This document shows positions 1-6,960 of a stretch of 64,000 nucleotides of DNA, piece after piece (positions within the stretch are counted from its first letter, which is position 1; each line of letters starts with the position of its first letter). The position numbers were made by a program, and so were the translations under genes. This stretch comes from Paragemmobacter amnigenus (GTDB lineage Bacteria > Pseudomonadota > Alphaproteobacteria > Rhodobacterales > Rhodobacteraceae). The notes under the pieces were generated by a model that searched no databases, was not told the origin of the DNA, and saw nothing but the letters and a program-made list of their open reading frames with translations. Where the stretch lies: the NCBI RefSeq assembly GCF_009908265.2, contig NZ_JAAATX020000001.1:124001-188000 (forward strand), given 5' to 3'.

Positions 1-106
1 CTGTGCGGCAGCGCAGAGATTTGCGAAAATTGCGCGCACGGACCCGCATCCGTAACGAAGTTACAAAATTTCGGCCGACCGCGACACTTTACACCAAGTT
101 TTGCGG

Positions 107-135
107 TTGACGCCCCTTCCTGCCCGCCCTAGTGT
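107..135 (+). promoter_or_regulatory. Predicted sigma-70 promoter of the ilvBN leader transcript
   Basis: TTGACG (107-112), a 17-base spacer and TAGTGT (130-135) place a transcription start near 142, just upstream of the leader-peptide ribosome site. Bases 1-106 hold no gene or clear signal. The -35 box is near consensus; the -10 box is weak, as is common in this group. Confidence 0.55.
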
Positions 136-161
136 CCGCCCCGAACGCAAGAGGATAGACC

Positions 162-209
162 ATGTCCGGTATTCTCGTACTTGTAGGACGATGGCGCATG
201 GGGCGGTAA
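162..209 (+). CDS. ilv leader peptide (15 aa, attenuation control)
   Basis: A 15-codon reading frame, MSGILVLVGRWRMGR, starts at an ATG preceded by GAGGA (151-155). Residues 4-8 are Ile-Leu-Val-Leu-Val, exactly the three amino acids made through acetolactate synthase, whose genes begin 108 bases downstream. Leader peptides rich in the end-product amino acids are the classic sensors of ribosome-mediated attenuation. The stop codon (207-209) lies just past the 5' arm of a predicted antiterminator and ahead of a strong terminator. No protein function is expected; translation itself is the signal. Confidence 0.8.
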   Translation: MSGILVLVGRWRMGR

Positions 210-236
210 CGCTGACCAGATTGGTTCCCATGCGCC
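193..236 (+). promoter_or_regulatory. Predicted antiterminator hairpin of the ilv attenuator
   Basis: Bases 193-202 (GGCGCATGGG) are perfectly complementary to 227-236 (CCCATGCGCC), giving a 10-bp stem. Its 3' arm shares 234-236 with the 5' arm of the terminator, so the two structures exclude each other. A ribosome stalled on the Ile/Leu/Val codons (171-185) would leave at least part of 193-202 free to pair; a ribosome reaching the stop codon would cover it and allow termination. A small ACCA/TGGT hairpin (215-218/222-225) fits inside the loop. Confidence 0.65.
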
Positions 237-262
237 CCCGGATCGAAGATCGGGGGCTTTTT
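234..262 (+). terminator. Rho-independent attenuator terminator upstream of ilvB
   Basis: GCCCCCG pairs with CGGGGGC (234-240/251-257), followed inward by a bulged G and ATC/GAT closing a GAA loop, and is followed by five T residues (258-262). It sits between the leader peptide and ilvB, where read-through would be set by the supply of branched-chain aminoacyl-tRNA. Confidence 0.85.
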
Positions 263-317
263 CTTGCGCGGTGGACGCGATGACGGGGCGGAAGGCCCCG
301 CGAAAGGGTGAAGGCAG

Positions 318-2072
318 ATGACGAAACAGATGACCGGCGCGCGGATGGTGGTTCAGGCCCTCAAGGATCAGGGGGTCGAGGTCGTCTTCGGCTATCCCGG
401 CGGCGCCGTGCTGCCGATCTATGACGAGATCTTCCAGCAGAACGACATCCGCCACATCCTCGTCCGCCACGAACAGGGCGCGGTCCACATGGCCGAAGGC
501 TATGCCCGCTCCACCGGCAAGCCGGGCGTCGTGCTGGTGACCTCGGGCCCCGGTGCGACCAATGCCGTGACGGGCCTTGTCGACGCGCTGATGGATTCGA
601 TCCCCCTCGTGGTCCTGACCGGTCAGGTCCCCACCTTCATGATCGGCACCGACGGCTTCCAGGAGGCCGACACGGTCGGCATCACCCGCCCCTGCACGAA
701 ACACAACTGGCTGGTGAAGGACACGGCGAAACTGTCCGAAACCATCCATCAGGCCTTCCACGTCGCCACCTCCGGCCGCCCCGGCCCGGTGCTGATCGAC
801 ATCCCGAAGGACGTGCAGTTCGCCACCGCGACCTACACCGAACGCGACAAGACCCGCATCAGCCATTACCAGCCCCGCAAGGACGGCGACGCCGCCCAGA
901 TCGCCCGTCTGGTCGAGATGATGGAACAGGCCGAACGCCCGATCCTCTATACCGGCGGCGGCGTCATCAACTCCGGCACCCGCGCCTCGGCGCTGCTGCG
1001 CGAGCTGGTGGCGGAAACCAACTTCCCCATCACCTCCACCCTGATGGGCCTCGGCGCCTATCCCGCGTCGGGCAAGAACTGGCTGGGGATGCTCGGGATG
1101 CATGGGCTCTATGAGGCCAACCTTGCCATGCACGGCTGCGACCTGATGATCAACATCGGCGCCCGTTTCGACGACCGCATCACCGGCCGCGTCAAGGATT
1201 TCTCGCCCCATTCGCAGAAAGCCCATATCGACATCGACCCGTCCTCCATCAACAAGGTGATCCGCGTCGATGTCCCGATCGTGGGCGACGTCACGTTGGT
1301 TCTGGAAGAAGTCCTGCGCCAGTGGCGCGCCCGCGGCTCCAAGACCAACAAGGGCGGTCTGGACAAGTGGTGGAAGCAGATCGCCGAATGGCGCGCGGTG
1401 GACTGCCTGTCCTTCAAGAACAGCGAAAAGACCATCAAGCCGCAATACGCCCTGCAACGGCTGGAAGCCCTGACCAAGGGCATGGACCGCTACATCACCA
1501 CCGAAGTGGGCCAGCACCAGATGTGGGCGGCCCAGTTCCTCGGGTTCGAGGACCCGCATCGCTGGATGACCTCCGGCGGTCTGGGAACGATGGGCTATGG
1601 CCTGCCCGCCTCCATCGGCGTGCAGATCGCCCATCCGGACGCCCTGGTCATCAACGTGGCGGGCGAGGCGTCGTGGCTCATGAACATGCAGGAAATGGGC
1701 ACCGCGATGCAGTTCCGCGCGCCCGTGAAGCAGTTCATCCTGAACAACGAACGCCTCGGCATGGTGCGCCAGTGGCAGGAACTGCTGCACGGCGAACGCT
1801 ACTCGCATTCGTGGTCCGAAAGCCTCCCCGATTTCGTGAAACTGGCCGAAGCCTTCGGCTGCAAGGGCATCAAGTGCAGCGATCCGAAAGACCTCGACGA
1901 CGCGATCATGGAAATGATCCGCTACGACGGTCCGGTGATCTTCGACTGCCTCGTGGAAAAGCACGAAAACTGCTTCCCCATGATCCCGTCGGGCAAGCCG
2001 CATAACGAGATGCTCCTGGGCGAGGCCGACACCCAAGGTGTGATCGGCGCCAAGGGCGCGGTTCTGGTCTGA
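318..2072 (+). CDS. ilvB: Acetolactate synthase, large (catalytic) subunit
   Basis: This 584-residue thiamine-diphosphate enzyme condenses two pyruvates to acetolactate, or pyruvate with 2-oxobutyrate to acetohydroxybutyrate, the first common step of Val/Leu/Ile synthesis. The N-terminal pyrimidine-binding domain shows VFGYPGGAVLPIYDE and the RHEQGAVHMAEGYAR segment with the catalytic glutamate. The central domain has GARFDDRITG, and the C-terminal cofactor-binding domain has the GEASWLMNMQE region followed by NNERLGMVRQWQ. Length and motifs match full-length family members. It is followed by ilvN, its regulatory subunit, and preceded by a leader-peptide attenuator. The ATG at 318 has AAGG upstream. 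The ilvI label used for some paralogues would be equally acceptable. Confidence 0.96.
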   Translation: MTKQMTGARMVVQALKDQGVEVVFGYPGGAVLPIYDEIFQQNDIRHILVRHEQGAVHMAEGYARSTGKPGVVLVTSGPGATNAVTGLVDALMDSIPLVVLTGQVPTFMIGTDGFQEADTVGITRPCTKHNWLVKDTAKLSETIHQAFHVATSGRPGPVLIDIPKDVQFATATYTERDKTRISHYQPRKDGDAAQIARLVEMMEQAERPILYTGGGVINSGTRASALLRELVAETNFPITSTLMGLGAYPASGKNWLGMLGMHGLYEANLAMHGCDLMINIGARFDDRITGRVKDFSPHSQKAHIDIDPSSINKVIRVDVPIVGDVTLVLEEVLRQWRARGSKTNKGGLDKWWKQIAEWRAVDCLSFKNSEKTIKPQYALQRLEALTKGMDRYITTEVGQHQMWAAQFLGFEDPHRWMTSGGLGTMGYGLPASIGVQIAHPDALVINVAGEASWLMNMQEMGTAMQFRAPVKQFILNNERLGMVRQWQELLHGERYSHSWSESLPDFVKLAEAFGCKGIKCSDPKDLDDAIMEMIRYDGPVIFDCLVEKHENCFPMIPSGKPHNEMLLGEADTQGVIGAKGAVLV

Positions 2073-2081
2073 CCCGTCGCA

Positions 2082-2124
2082 GGCGGGGGGTTTTGCACCC
2101 CCCGCACCCCCCGCAGGATATTTG
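2082..2124 (-). repeat. R2 dispersed repeat copy (reverse orientation) inside the ilvBN operon
   Basis: Read on the minus strand this is AAATATCC, a run of G, then a hairpin (GCGGGGGG/CCCCCCGC on the plus strand, 2083-2090/2098-2105). The same layout recurs at 15005, 15967, 41833 and 60620 on the plus strand. It separates ilvB from ilvN by 75 bases and could modulate or stabilise the message between the two subunits. Confidence 0.6.
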
Positions 2125-2147
2125 TGAACAGATGAAGGGAGTGGCGG

Positions 2148-2708
2148 ATGTCCGCGCTCAATATCAAAAAAGGCTCCACGAGCCATTCGGCCTATGACCT
2201 GCGCGACCACCACAGCCAGGTCGTGGAAAGCCACACGCTCGCCGTGATCGTCGAGAATGAACCGGGCGTACTTGCCCGCGTCATCGGCCTCTTCTCGGGC
2301 CGCGGCTACAACATCGACAGCCTCACCGTGGCCGAGGTGGACCATACCGGCCACCGCTCGCGCATCACCATCGTCACCTCCGGCACCCCCTCTGTGATCG
2401 ACCAGATCGAGGCGCAGCTTGGCCGCATGGTCGCGGTCTACGAAGTCCACGACCTGACCGCCGAAGGCCCCGCCGTACAGCGCGAACTCGCGCTTCTCAA
2501 GGTGGCGGGGAAAGGTGACGCGCGGATCGAGGCGCTGCGTCTGGCCGAAATCTTCCGCGCCAATGTGGTGGACTCGACGCTGGAAAGCTTCGTCTTCGAG
2601 ATCACGGGAACGCCGGAAAAGATCGACGCCTTCGCCGACCTGATGCGCCCCCTCGGCCTGCGCGAACTGGCCCGCACGGGCGTCGCGGCACTCTCGCGCG
2701 GGGCGTAA
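2148..2708 (+). CDS. ilvN: Acetolactate synthase, small (regulatory) subunit
   Basis: The 186-residue regulatory subunit activates IlvB and confers feedback inhibition by branched-chain amino acids. An N-terminal ACT domain is visible at about residues 25-100 (HTLAVIVENEPGVLARVIGLF, then RGYNIDSLTVAEVD), followed by the conserved second domain (VQRELALLKV, FRANVVDSTLESFVFEITG). The start has GGGAG seven bases upstream. It lies 75 bases after ilvB in the same orientation, interrupted only by an R2 repeat, and is almost certainly cotranscribed with it under the leader attenuator. Confidence 0.96.
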   Translation: MSALNIKKGSTSHSAYDLRDHHSQVVESHTLAVIVENEPGVLARVIGLFSGRGYNIDSLTVAEVDHTGHRSRITIVTSGTPSVIDQIEAQLGRMVAVYEVHDLTAEGPAVQRELALLKVAGKGDARIEALRLAEIFRANVVDSTLESFVFEITGTPEKIDAFADLMRPLGLRELARTGVAALSRGA

Positions 2709-2710
2709 AG

Positions 2711-2820
2711 CGAAATCTGACGCAGATTTCGCGGCGGTTCCTGAACGCAGGAACCGCATCCCGCCCTCAGGCCCCGGAATTTGCGTCAAATTCCGCCGCG
2801 AATTCTGCGTCAGAATTCGC
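2711..2820. repeat. R3 four-hairpin intergenic element, copy 1
   Basis: Four hairpins stand in a row: 2711-2731 (9-bp stem, loop ACG), 2734-2757 (10 bp, loop AACG), 2775-2795 (9 bp, loop CGT) and 2798-2820 (10 bp, loop CGT). The last hairpin (GCGAATTCTG-CGT-CAGAATTCGC as separate arms and loop) recurs base-for-base at 44090-44112. The element fills the gap between convergent ilvN and the paaG-like gene and has no T-run, so it is not a plain intrinsic terminator. Confidence 0.75.
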
Positions 2821-2824
2821 CCCC

Positions 2825-3601
2825 TCACGCCCCCCGATACCGCGCGGGCCGCTTCTCCAGAAACGCCGCCACCCCCTCGCGGAAATCCTCGGTCGCCCCC
2901 GCCTCGGCCTGCAACCGCGCCTCCAGCGCCAGTTGCGCCTCCAGCCCGTTCGCGGGCGACGCCCGCAGCGCCTGCTTGACCAGCCGGTAGGCCACCGTCG
3001 GCCCGGCCGCCAGCGCCCCGGCCCGCGCCGCCACATGGGCGACAAAGGCATCATCCGGCACCGCCTCCCAGATCATGCCCCAGTCTGCTGCCTGCCGCGC
3101 GCCGATCTTCTCGGCAAACAGCGCCGCCCCCATGGCCCGCGCCATCCCCACCTGACGCGGCAGCCACCACGTCCCCCCCGCATCGGGGATCAGCCCGATC
3201 CGCGTGAAGGCCTGGATGAAACTCGCGCTCTCGCAGGCGATCACCACATCGCAGGCCAGCGCAAGGTTCGCCCCCGCCCCCGCCGCCGCCCCGTTCACCG
3301 CCGCGATCGTCGGCACGGGGCAATCATAGACCGCCTTCAACAGCGGCTCATATTCCTCGGCCAGCACGCGGCCAAGGTCCAGTTCGCCCAGCGCCATCGC
3401 ATCCTGCAGGTCCTGCCCCGAACAGAAGGCCCGCCCCGCCCCCGTCAGCACGATGCAACGCGCGCGCCCCTCCACATCCCGCCACGCCTCCAGCAACTCC
3501 GCCCGTATCAGCGACGACAGCGCGTTCATCACCTCCGGCCGGTTGAGGGTCAGCGTCGCCACACCCCCCTCCACCGTCACCGTGATCGTCCGATAGGCCA
3601 T
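2825..3601 (-). CDS. paaG: Enoyl-CoA hydratase/isomerase family protein, PaaG-like
   Basis: A crotonase-fold protein of 258 residues from the chosen start. NRPEVMNALSS and the GAGRAFCSGQDL segment form the acyl-CoA and oxyanion-hole region; GAAAGAGANLALACDVV is the second conserved block. The stretch IPDAGGTWWLPRQVGMARA and the following EKIGARQAADWGMIWEAV resemble 2-(1,2-epoxy-1,2-dihydrophenyl)acetyl-CoA isomerase (PaaG) of phenylacetate degradation. An in-frame start eight residues upstream is possible, but the ATG at 3601 follows GGAGGGGG on its strand. No other paa genes are nearby, so the substrate assignment rests on similarity alone; a general beta-oxidation hydratase is the alternative. 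Confidence 0.7.
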   Translation of the reverse strand: MAYRTITVTVEGGVATLTLNRPEVMNALSSLIRAELLEAWRDVEGRARCIVLTGAGRAFCSGQDLQDAMALGELDLGRVLAEEYEPLLKAVYDCPVPTIAAVNGAAAGAGANLALACDVVIACESASFIQAFTRIGLIPDAGGTWWLPRQVGMARAMGAALFAEKIGARQAADWGMIWEAVPDDAFVAHVAARAGALAAGPTVAYRLVKQALRASPANGLEAQLALEARLQAEAGATEDFREGVAAFLEKRPARYRGA

Positions 3602-3664
3602 GGTCCCCCTCCGCTTTTCCCCCACCCTAACGGGGAACGGCGCAAGGAAAAGCCCGACCCCGCG

Positions 3665-4138
3665 TCACTCCTTCAGGATTTCCGCCAGCCGCGCCTTTTC
3701 CTCCTCGCTCAACCCTTCGGCAGCGGCCGACCCGCGCCGCCGGAAGGTGGCAAAGGCAATCCCCGCCCCCGCCAGCAGCATCGCAGGCCCCGCGATCCAC
3801 AGCAGGATATTCGCCCCCGTCGCGGGCGGGTTCAGCAACACATATTCGCCATAGCGGTCCACAAGGAAGGCCACCGCCTCCTCGTCGCTATCCCCCGCCA
3901 CCAGCCGCTCGCGCAGCAGGACGCGCAGGTCCTTGGCCAGTTGCGCGTCGGAATCGTCGATATTCTCGTTCCGGCAGACCAGACAGCGCAAACCCTTCGA
4001 CAGCGCCCGCGCCCGCGCCTCCAGCGCGGGGTCGGCCAGCATCTCCTCGGGCTGCACCGCATGGACCGGCACAGCCATCACCAGAGCCAAGGCAAGTAGG
4101 GCGGGCTTCAGCCCGCCACGCCAGACAAACCCCCTCAT
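3665..4138 (-). CDS. ccmH: Cytochrome c-type biogenesis protein CcmH/CycL
   Basis: A 157-residue membrane-anchored thiol protein that keeps apocytochrome c cysteines reduced for haem ligation on the periplasmic side. It has an N-terminal signal (residues 10-27), the redox motif CLVC within LRCLVCRNENIDDSDAQ, the conserved FLVDRYGEYVLL segment, and a C-terminal membrane helix (NILLWIAGPAMLLAGAGIAF). The ATG at 4138 overlaps the ccmF stop codon as ATGA, so the longer upstream frame is rejected. It is translationally coupled to ccmF. Confidence 0.93.
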   Translation of the reverse strand: MRGFVWRGGLKPALLALALVMAVPVHAVQPEEMLADPALEARARALSKGLRCLVCRNENIDDSDAQLAKDLRVLLRERLVAGDSDEEAVAFLVDRYGEYVLLNPPATGANILLWIAGPAMLLAGAGIAFATFRRRGSAAAEGLSEEEKARLAEILKE

Positions 4139-6108
4139 TCCGCAGGCACCCCCGCAGGCGCCCGCCGAGCCCCCGCCGCCACGCGATAGCGCCGGTCCGT
4201 CAGGCTCAGCAGGCCACCCAGCGCCATCAGGATGCAGCCCCCCCACAGCCAGTTGGCAAAGGGCTCGATATAGGACCGCACCGCCCAGCCGCCGTTATCC
4301 TGCGGATCGCCGATCACAAGGTAGATGTCGCGCAGGAAACCGTAATCGATCGCGGCTTCCGTCGTGGGCATCCCCGCCACGGGATAGACCCGCTTTTCGG
4401 GGAACAGCACCGCCACATCGGCCCCGCCGCGCGTCACCCGCATCTCGGCCATGGTGGTGGTGTAATTCGGCCCCGCCTCCTCGCGCACATCGACCAGCGT
4501 CACCTCGTAGGGGCCAAGGGGATAGCTTCCGCCCACCTGCACCACGCGGATATCCTCGGTCTTCCAGGCCAGCATGGCCGACACGGCAAAGATCGTGACG
4601 CCCAGCCCCCCATGCGCCACCATCTTCCCCCAATCCGCCCGCGGCAGCCGCCCCAGCCGCGCCACGCGGCCCGCCAGCGCCCCGCCGCGCCCCGTGCGCG
4701 CCCAGAAATCCGCAAGGGCCCCGAAACCCACCCAAAGGCCAAGGATCACCCCCACCGGCCCCAGCGCCGACCGCCCCGTCTGCATCGCCCAGACCAGCGC
4801 GCCCACCGCCAGCGACAGCACCAGCACCGGCCACAGCGGCCGCATCGCCCGCCCCGCATCGCCCCGCTTCCACGGCATCATCGCGCCGATGGGCAGGATC
4901 GCCGCCAGCGCCACCACAAAGGGCGAGAAGGCCGCGTTGAAGAAGGGCTCGCCCACGCTCAGCTTGCGGTCAAAGACCAGCTCCGCCACCAAAGGCCAGA
5001 TCGTCCCGAAGAAGACGACAAAGGCCGACACCGCCAGCAGGATATTGTTGGCCACCAGCGCGCTCTCGCGGCTGACCATGCCGAAGACGCCCTTCGCCTC
5101 CATCGCCCCCGCGCGCGCCGCAAACAGCGTCAGCGCGCCCCCCATGAAGACGCCAAGGATCAGCAGGATGAACACCCCCCGCTCCGGATCATTGGCAAAG
5201 GCATGGACGGATGTGATGACACCGGAGCGCACGATGAAGGTCCCGATCAGCGAAAAGCCGAAGGCAAGGATCGCCAGCAGGATCGTCCATGCCTTCAGGC
5301 TCTCGCGCTTTTCCACCACGATGGCCGAATGCAGCAGGGCGGCGGCGATCAGCCACGGCATGAAGGACGCGTTCTCCACCGGGTCCCAGAACCAGAACCC
5401 GCCCCAGCCCAGTTCGTAATAGGCCCACCACGACCCCAGCGCGATGCCGATGGTCAGGAAGACCCAGCTGACCAGCGTCCATGGCCGCACCCAGCGCCCC
5501 CAGGCCGCATCCACCCGCCCCTCGATCAGGGCAGCGACGGCGAAACTGAAGGACATCGAAAGCCCGACATAGCCCAGATACAGGAACGGCGGATGGAAGG
5601 CCAACCCCGGGTCCTGCAACAGCGGGTTCAGGTCCTGCCCGTCCAGCGGCGGCACCTCCAGCCGCCAGAACGGGTTGGAGGTCAGCAGCATGAACAGCAT
5701 GAAGGCCACCCCGATCATCCCCTGCACCGCCAGCACCCGCGCCTTCAGTTGCGGCGGCAGGTTCCCCCCGAACCACACCGCACATGCCCCGAAGAGCGAC
5801 AGGATCAGCACCCACAGCAGGAGCGACCCCTCATGGTTCCCCCAGACGCCCGAAATCTTGTAAAGCATGGGCTTCAGGGTGTGCGAATTGCTGACGACCA
5901 GTGACAGCGAAAAGTCGGACACCACAAAGGCATAGGTCAGCGCCGCGAAGGAGAACGCTACCAGCAGGAACTGCACCACCGCCGCAGGGTCCGCCACCGC
6001 CATCCAGGCCGCATTCCTGCGCTCCGCCCCGATCAGGGGCACGACGGACTGGATCACCGCCACCGCCAGCGCCAGTATCAACGCGAAATGCCCAAGCTCG
6101 ACGATCAT
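4135..6108 (-). CDS. ccmF: Haem lyase CcmF/NrfE family subunit
   Basis: A 657-residue polytopic inner-membrane protein that receives haem from CcmE and, with CcmH, attaches it to apocytochrome c. The tryptophan-rich WWD-type haem site is seen as GWGGFWFWDPVENASFMPW near residue 240, with many hydrophobic helices on either side and a periplasmic loop near the C-terminus. The start at 6108 (MIVELGHFALILAL) is preferred over an in-frame ATG 35 residues upstream because the extra segment is basic, unlike the family, and GAGAG precedes 6108. It forms a two-gene unit with ccmH; ccmE and ccmI, usual neighbours, are not adjacent. Confidence 0.95.
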   Translation of the reverse strand: MIVELGHFALILALAVAVIQSVVPLIGAERRNAAWMAVADPAAVVQFLLVAFSFAALTYAFVVSDFSLSLVVSNSHTLKPMLYKISGVWGNHEGSLLLWVLILSLFGACAVWFGGNLPPQLKARVLAVQGMIGVAFMLFMLLTSNPFWRLEVPPLDGQDLNPLLQDPGLAFHPPFLYLGYVGLSMSFSFAVAALIEGRVDAAWGRWVRPWTLVSWVFLTIGIALGSWWAYYELGWGGFWFWDPVENASFMPWLIAAALLHSAIVVEKRESLKAWTILLAILAFGFSLIGTFIVRSGVITSVHAFANDPERGVFILLILGVFMGGALTLFAARAGAMEAKGVFGMVSRESALVANNILLAVSAFVVFFGTIWPLVAELVFDRKLSVGEPFFNAAFSPFVVALAAILPIGAMMPWKRGDAGRAMRPLWPVLVLSLAVGALVWAMQTGRSALGPVGVILGLWVGFGALADFWARTGRGGALAGRVARLGRLPRADWGKMVAHGGLGVTIFAVSAMLAWKTEDIRVVQVGGSYPLGPYEVTLVDVREEAGPNYTTTMAEMRVTRGGADVAVLFPEKRVYPVAGMPTTEAAIDYGFLRDIYLVIGDPQDNGGWAVRSYIEPFANWLWGGCILMALGGLLSLTDRRYRVAAGARRAPAGVPAE

Positions 6109-6233
6109 GGCGGCCCTCTCTTCTGTCGGTGCAGACCATAGGCCCAAACCGCGCCACCTCCAATGGGGCTGCGCGCCCGCGTCGCAGGTGGTGACGAAGG
6201 GTTGAACGCGCATCCTGTGAGCCTGACGCGGAA

Positions 6234-6383
6234 GGGCGCTCGAAAGGCGCCAGTGGCGCGTTTCGAGTGACCGCCGGTAGGGACGCGCGCGTCACGCCGG
6301 GGCGGGCGCCTCTGGCGCACGTCCCGGTGCGGCGGGACGTGCGCGGCCCGTGGCTTTGGGCCACGGGCAAGACCCGACTGTTG
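6234..6383. repeat. R4 structured dispersed element, copy A
   Basis: Bases 6109-6419 contain no gene; most of the gap is this element. It folds into hairpin I (CTCGAAA/TTTCGAG, 6239-6245/6261-6267, with inner GCGCC/GGCGC and loop AGT), hairpin II (GCGCACGTCCC/GGGACGTGCGC) and hairpin III (GCCCGTGGC/GCCACGGGC, ending near 6368). A second copy at 23217-23356 keeps each stem while changing its bases in pairs. It lies between the Lrp-type gene and ccmF, both on the minus strand. Confidence 0.75.
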
Positions 6384-6419
6384 CGCTTTGGCGCCAAAAT
6401 CCAAACCTCAGGAAGAAAC

Positions 6420-6854
6420 CTACCTCCGCCCCGCCTTCCGCGTCGACAAAAGCAGGTTCGTCTCCGACACCGTCACCCCCTCCATCGCCCGGATCCGGTG
6501 GATCGTCTCGTCCAGCTCCAGCAGGGTCTGCGTCCCCAGTTCCACGATCACATCCCACCGCCCGTTCGTCGAATGCACCGCCTGCACCTGCGGCAAGCCC
6601 CCCAGCCGCGCCATGATCTTCTCGCCCCCGCGCCCCTCGATCCCGATCATCATCAAGGCCCGCACGGGCGAAGAGGACACATCCCCCCGCGTCACCACCG
6701 TGAACCCCGCGATCTCGCCCTTGGCCGTCAACCGCTCCATCCGCGCCCTGACCGTCGCACGGCTCAGCCCCAGCCGGTCCGCCAGATCCGACAGCGCCGC
6801 CCGCCCGTCGCGGCGTAACTCGGCCACCAGCCGCTGGTCCACTTCGTCCATCAT
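6420..6854 (-). CDS. Lrp/AsnC family regulator, probable control of arginine catabolism
   Basis: A 144-residue Lrp-type regulator: an N-terminal winged helix (DQRLVAELRRDGRAALSDLADRLGLSRATVRARMERL) followed by a RAM effector-binding domain (residues 60-144, PVRALMMIGIEGRG onward). It is divergent from the arginase gene, with 106 bases between the start codons, the usual arrangement for a local activator. By analogy with ArgR/PutR-type Lrp proteins it would respond to arginine, ornithine or proline, which is inference. Tandem ATGs (6854 and 6851) are both possible; the in-frame extension to 6980 would run into the divergent gene and is rejected. Confidence 0.88.
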   Translation of the reverse strand: MMDEVDQRLVAELRRDGRAALSDLADRLGLSRATVRARMERLTAKGEIAGFTVVTRGDVSSSPVRALMMIGIEGRGGEKIMARLGGLPQVQAVHSTNGRWDVIVELGTQTLLELDETIHRIRAMEGVTVSETNLLLSTRKAGRR

Positions 6855-6960
6855 GGCCAATTTCCCCGCCGTTCCGAACAATCCCCTGTCCAGATCGACC
6901 ATATCAGCGCTAGGATTCGCCGCAACCCGGTAACACCCTGCCCAGCAGAAGGAGTCTCCC

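Noticed and set aside
129-2828. 899-codon open frame on the minus strand across ilvBN
   Set aside because: It is antisense to two unmistakable genes and reads as His/Gly/Asp-rich low-complexity protein, the usual mirror of GC-rich codon usage. Similar long mirrors occur over gyrA, recG/ligA, rseP/dxr/cdsA and the ABC operon.
6109-6419. Short frames within the R4 element
   Set aside because: They change between the two copies while the hairpins are preserved, so the element is not coding.
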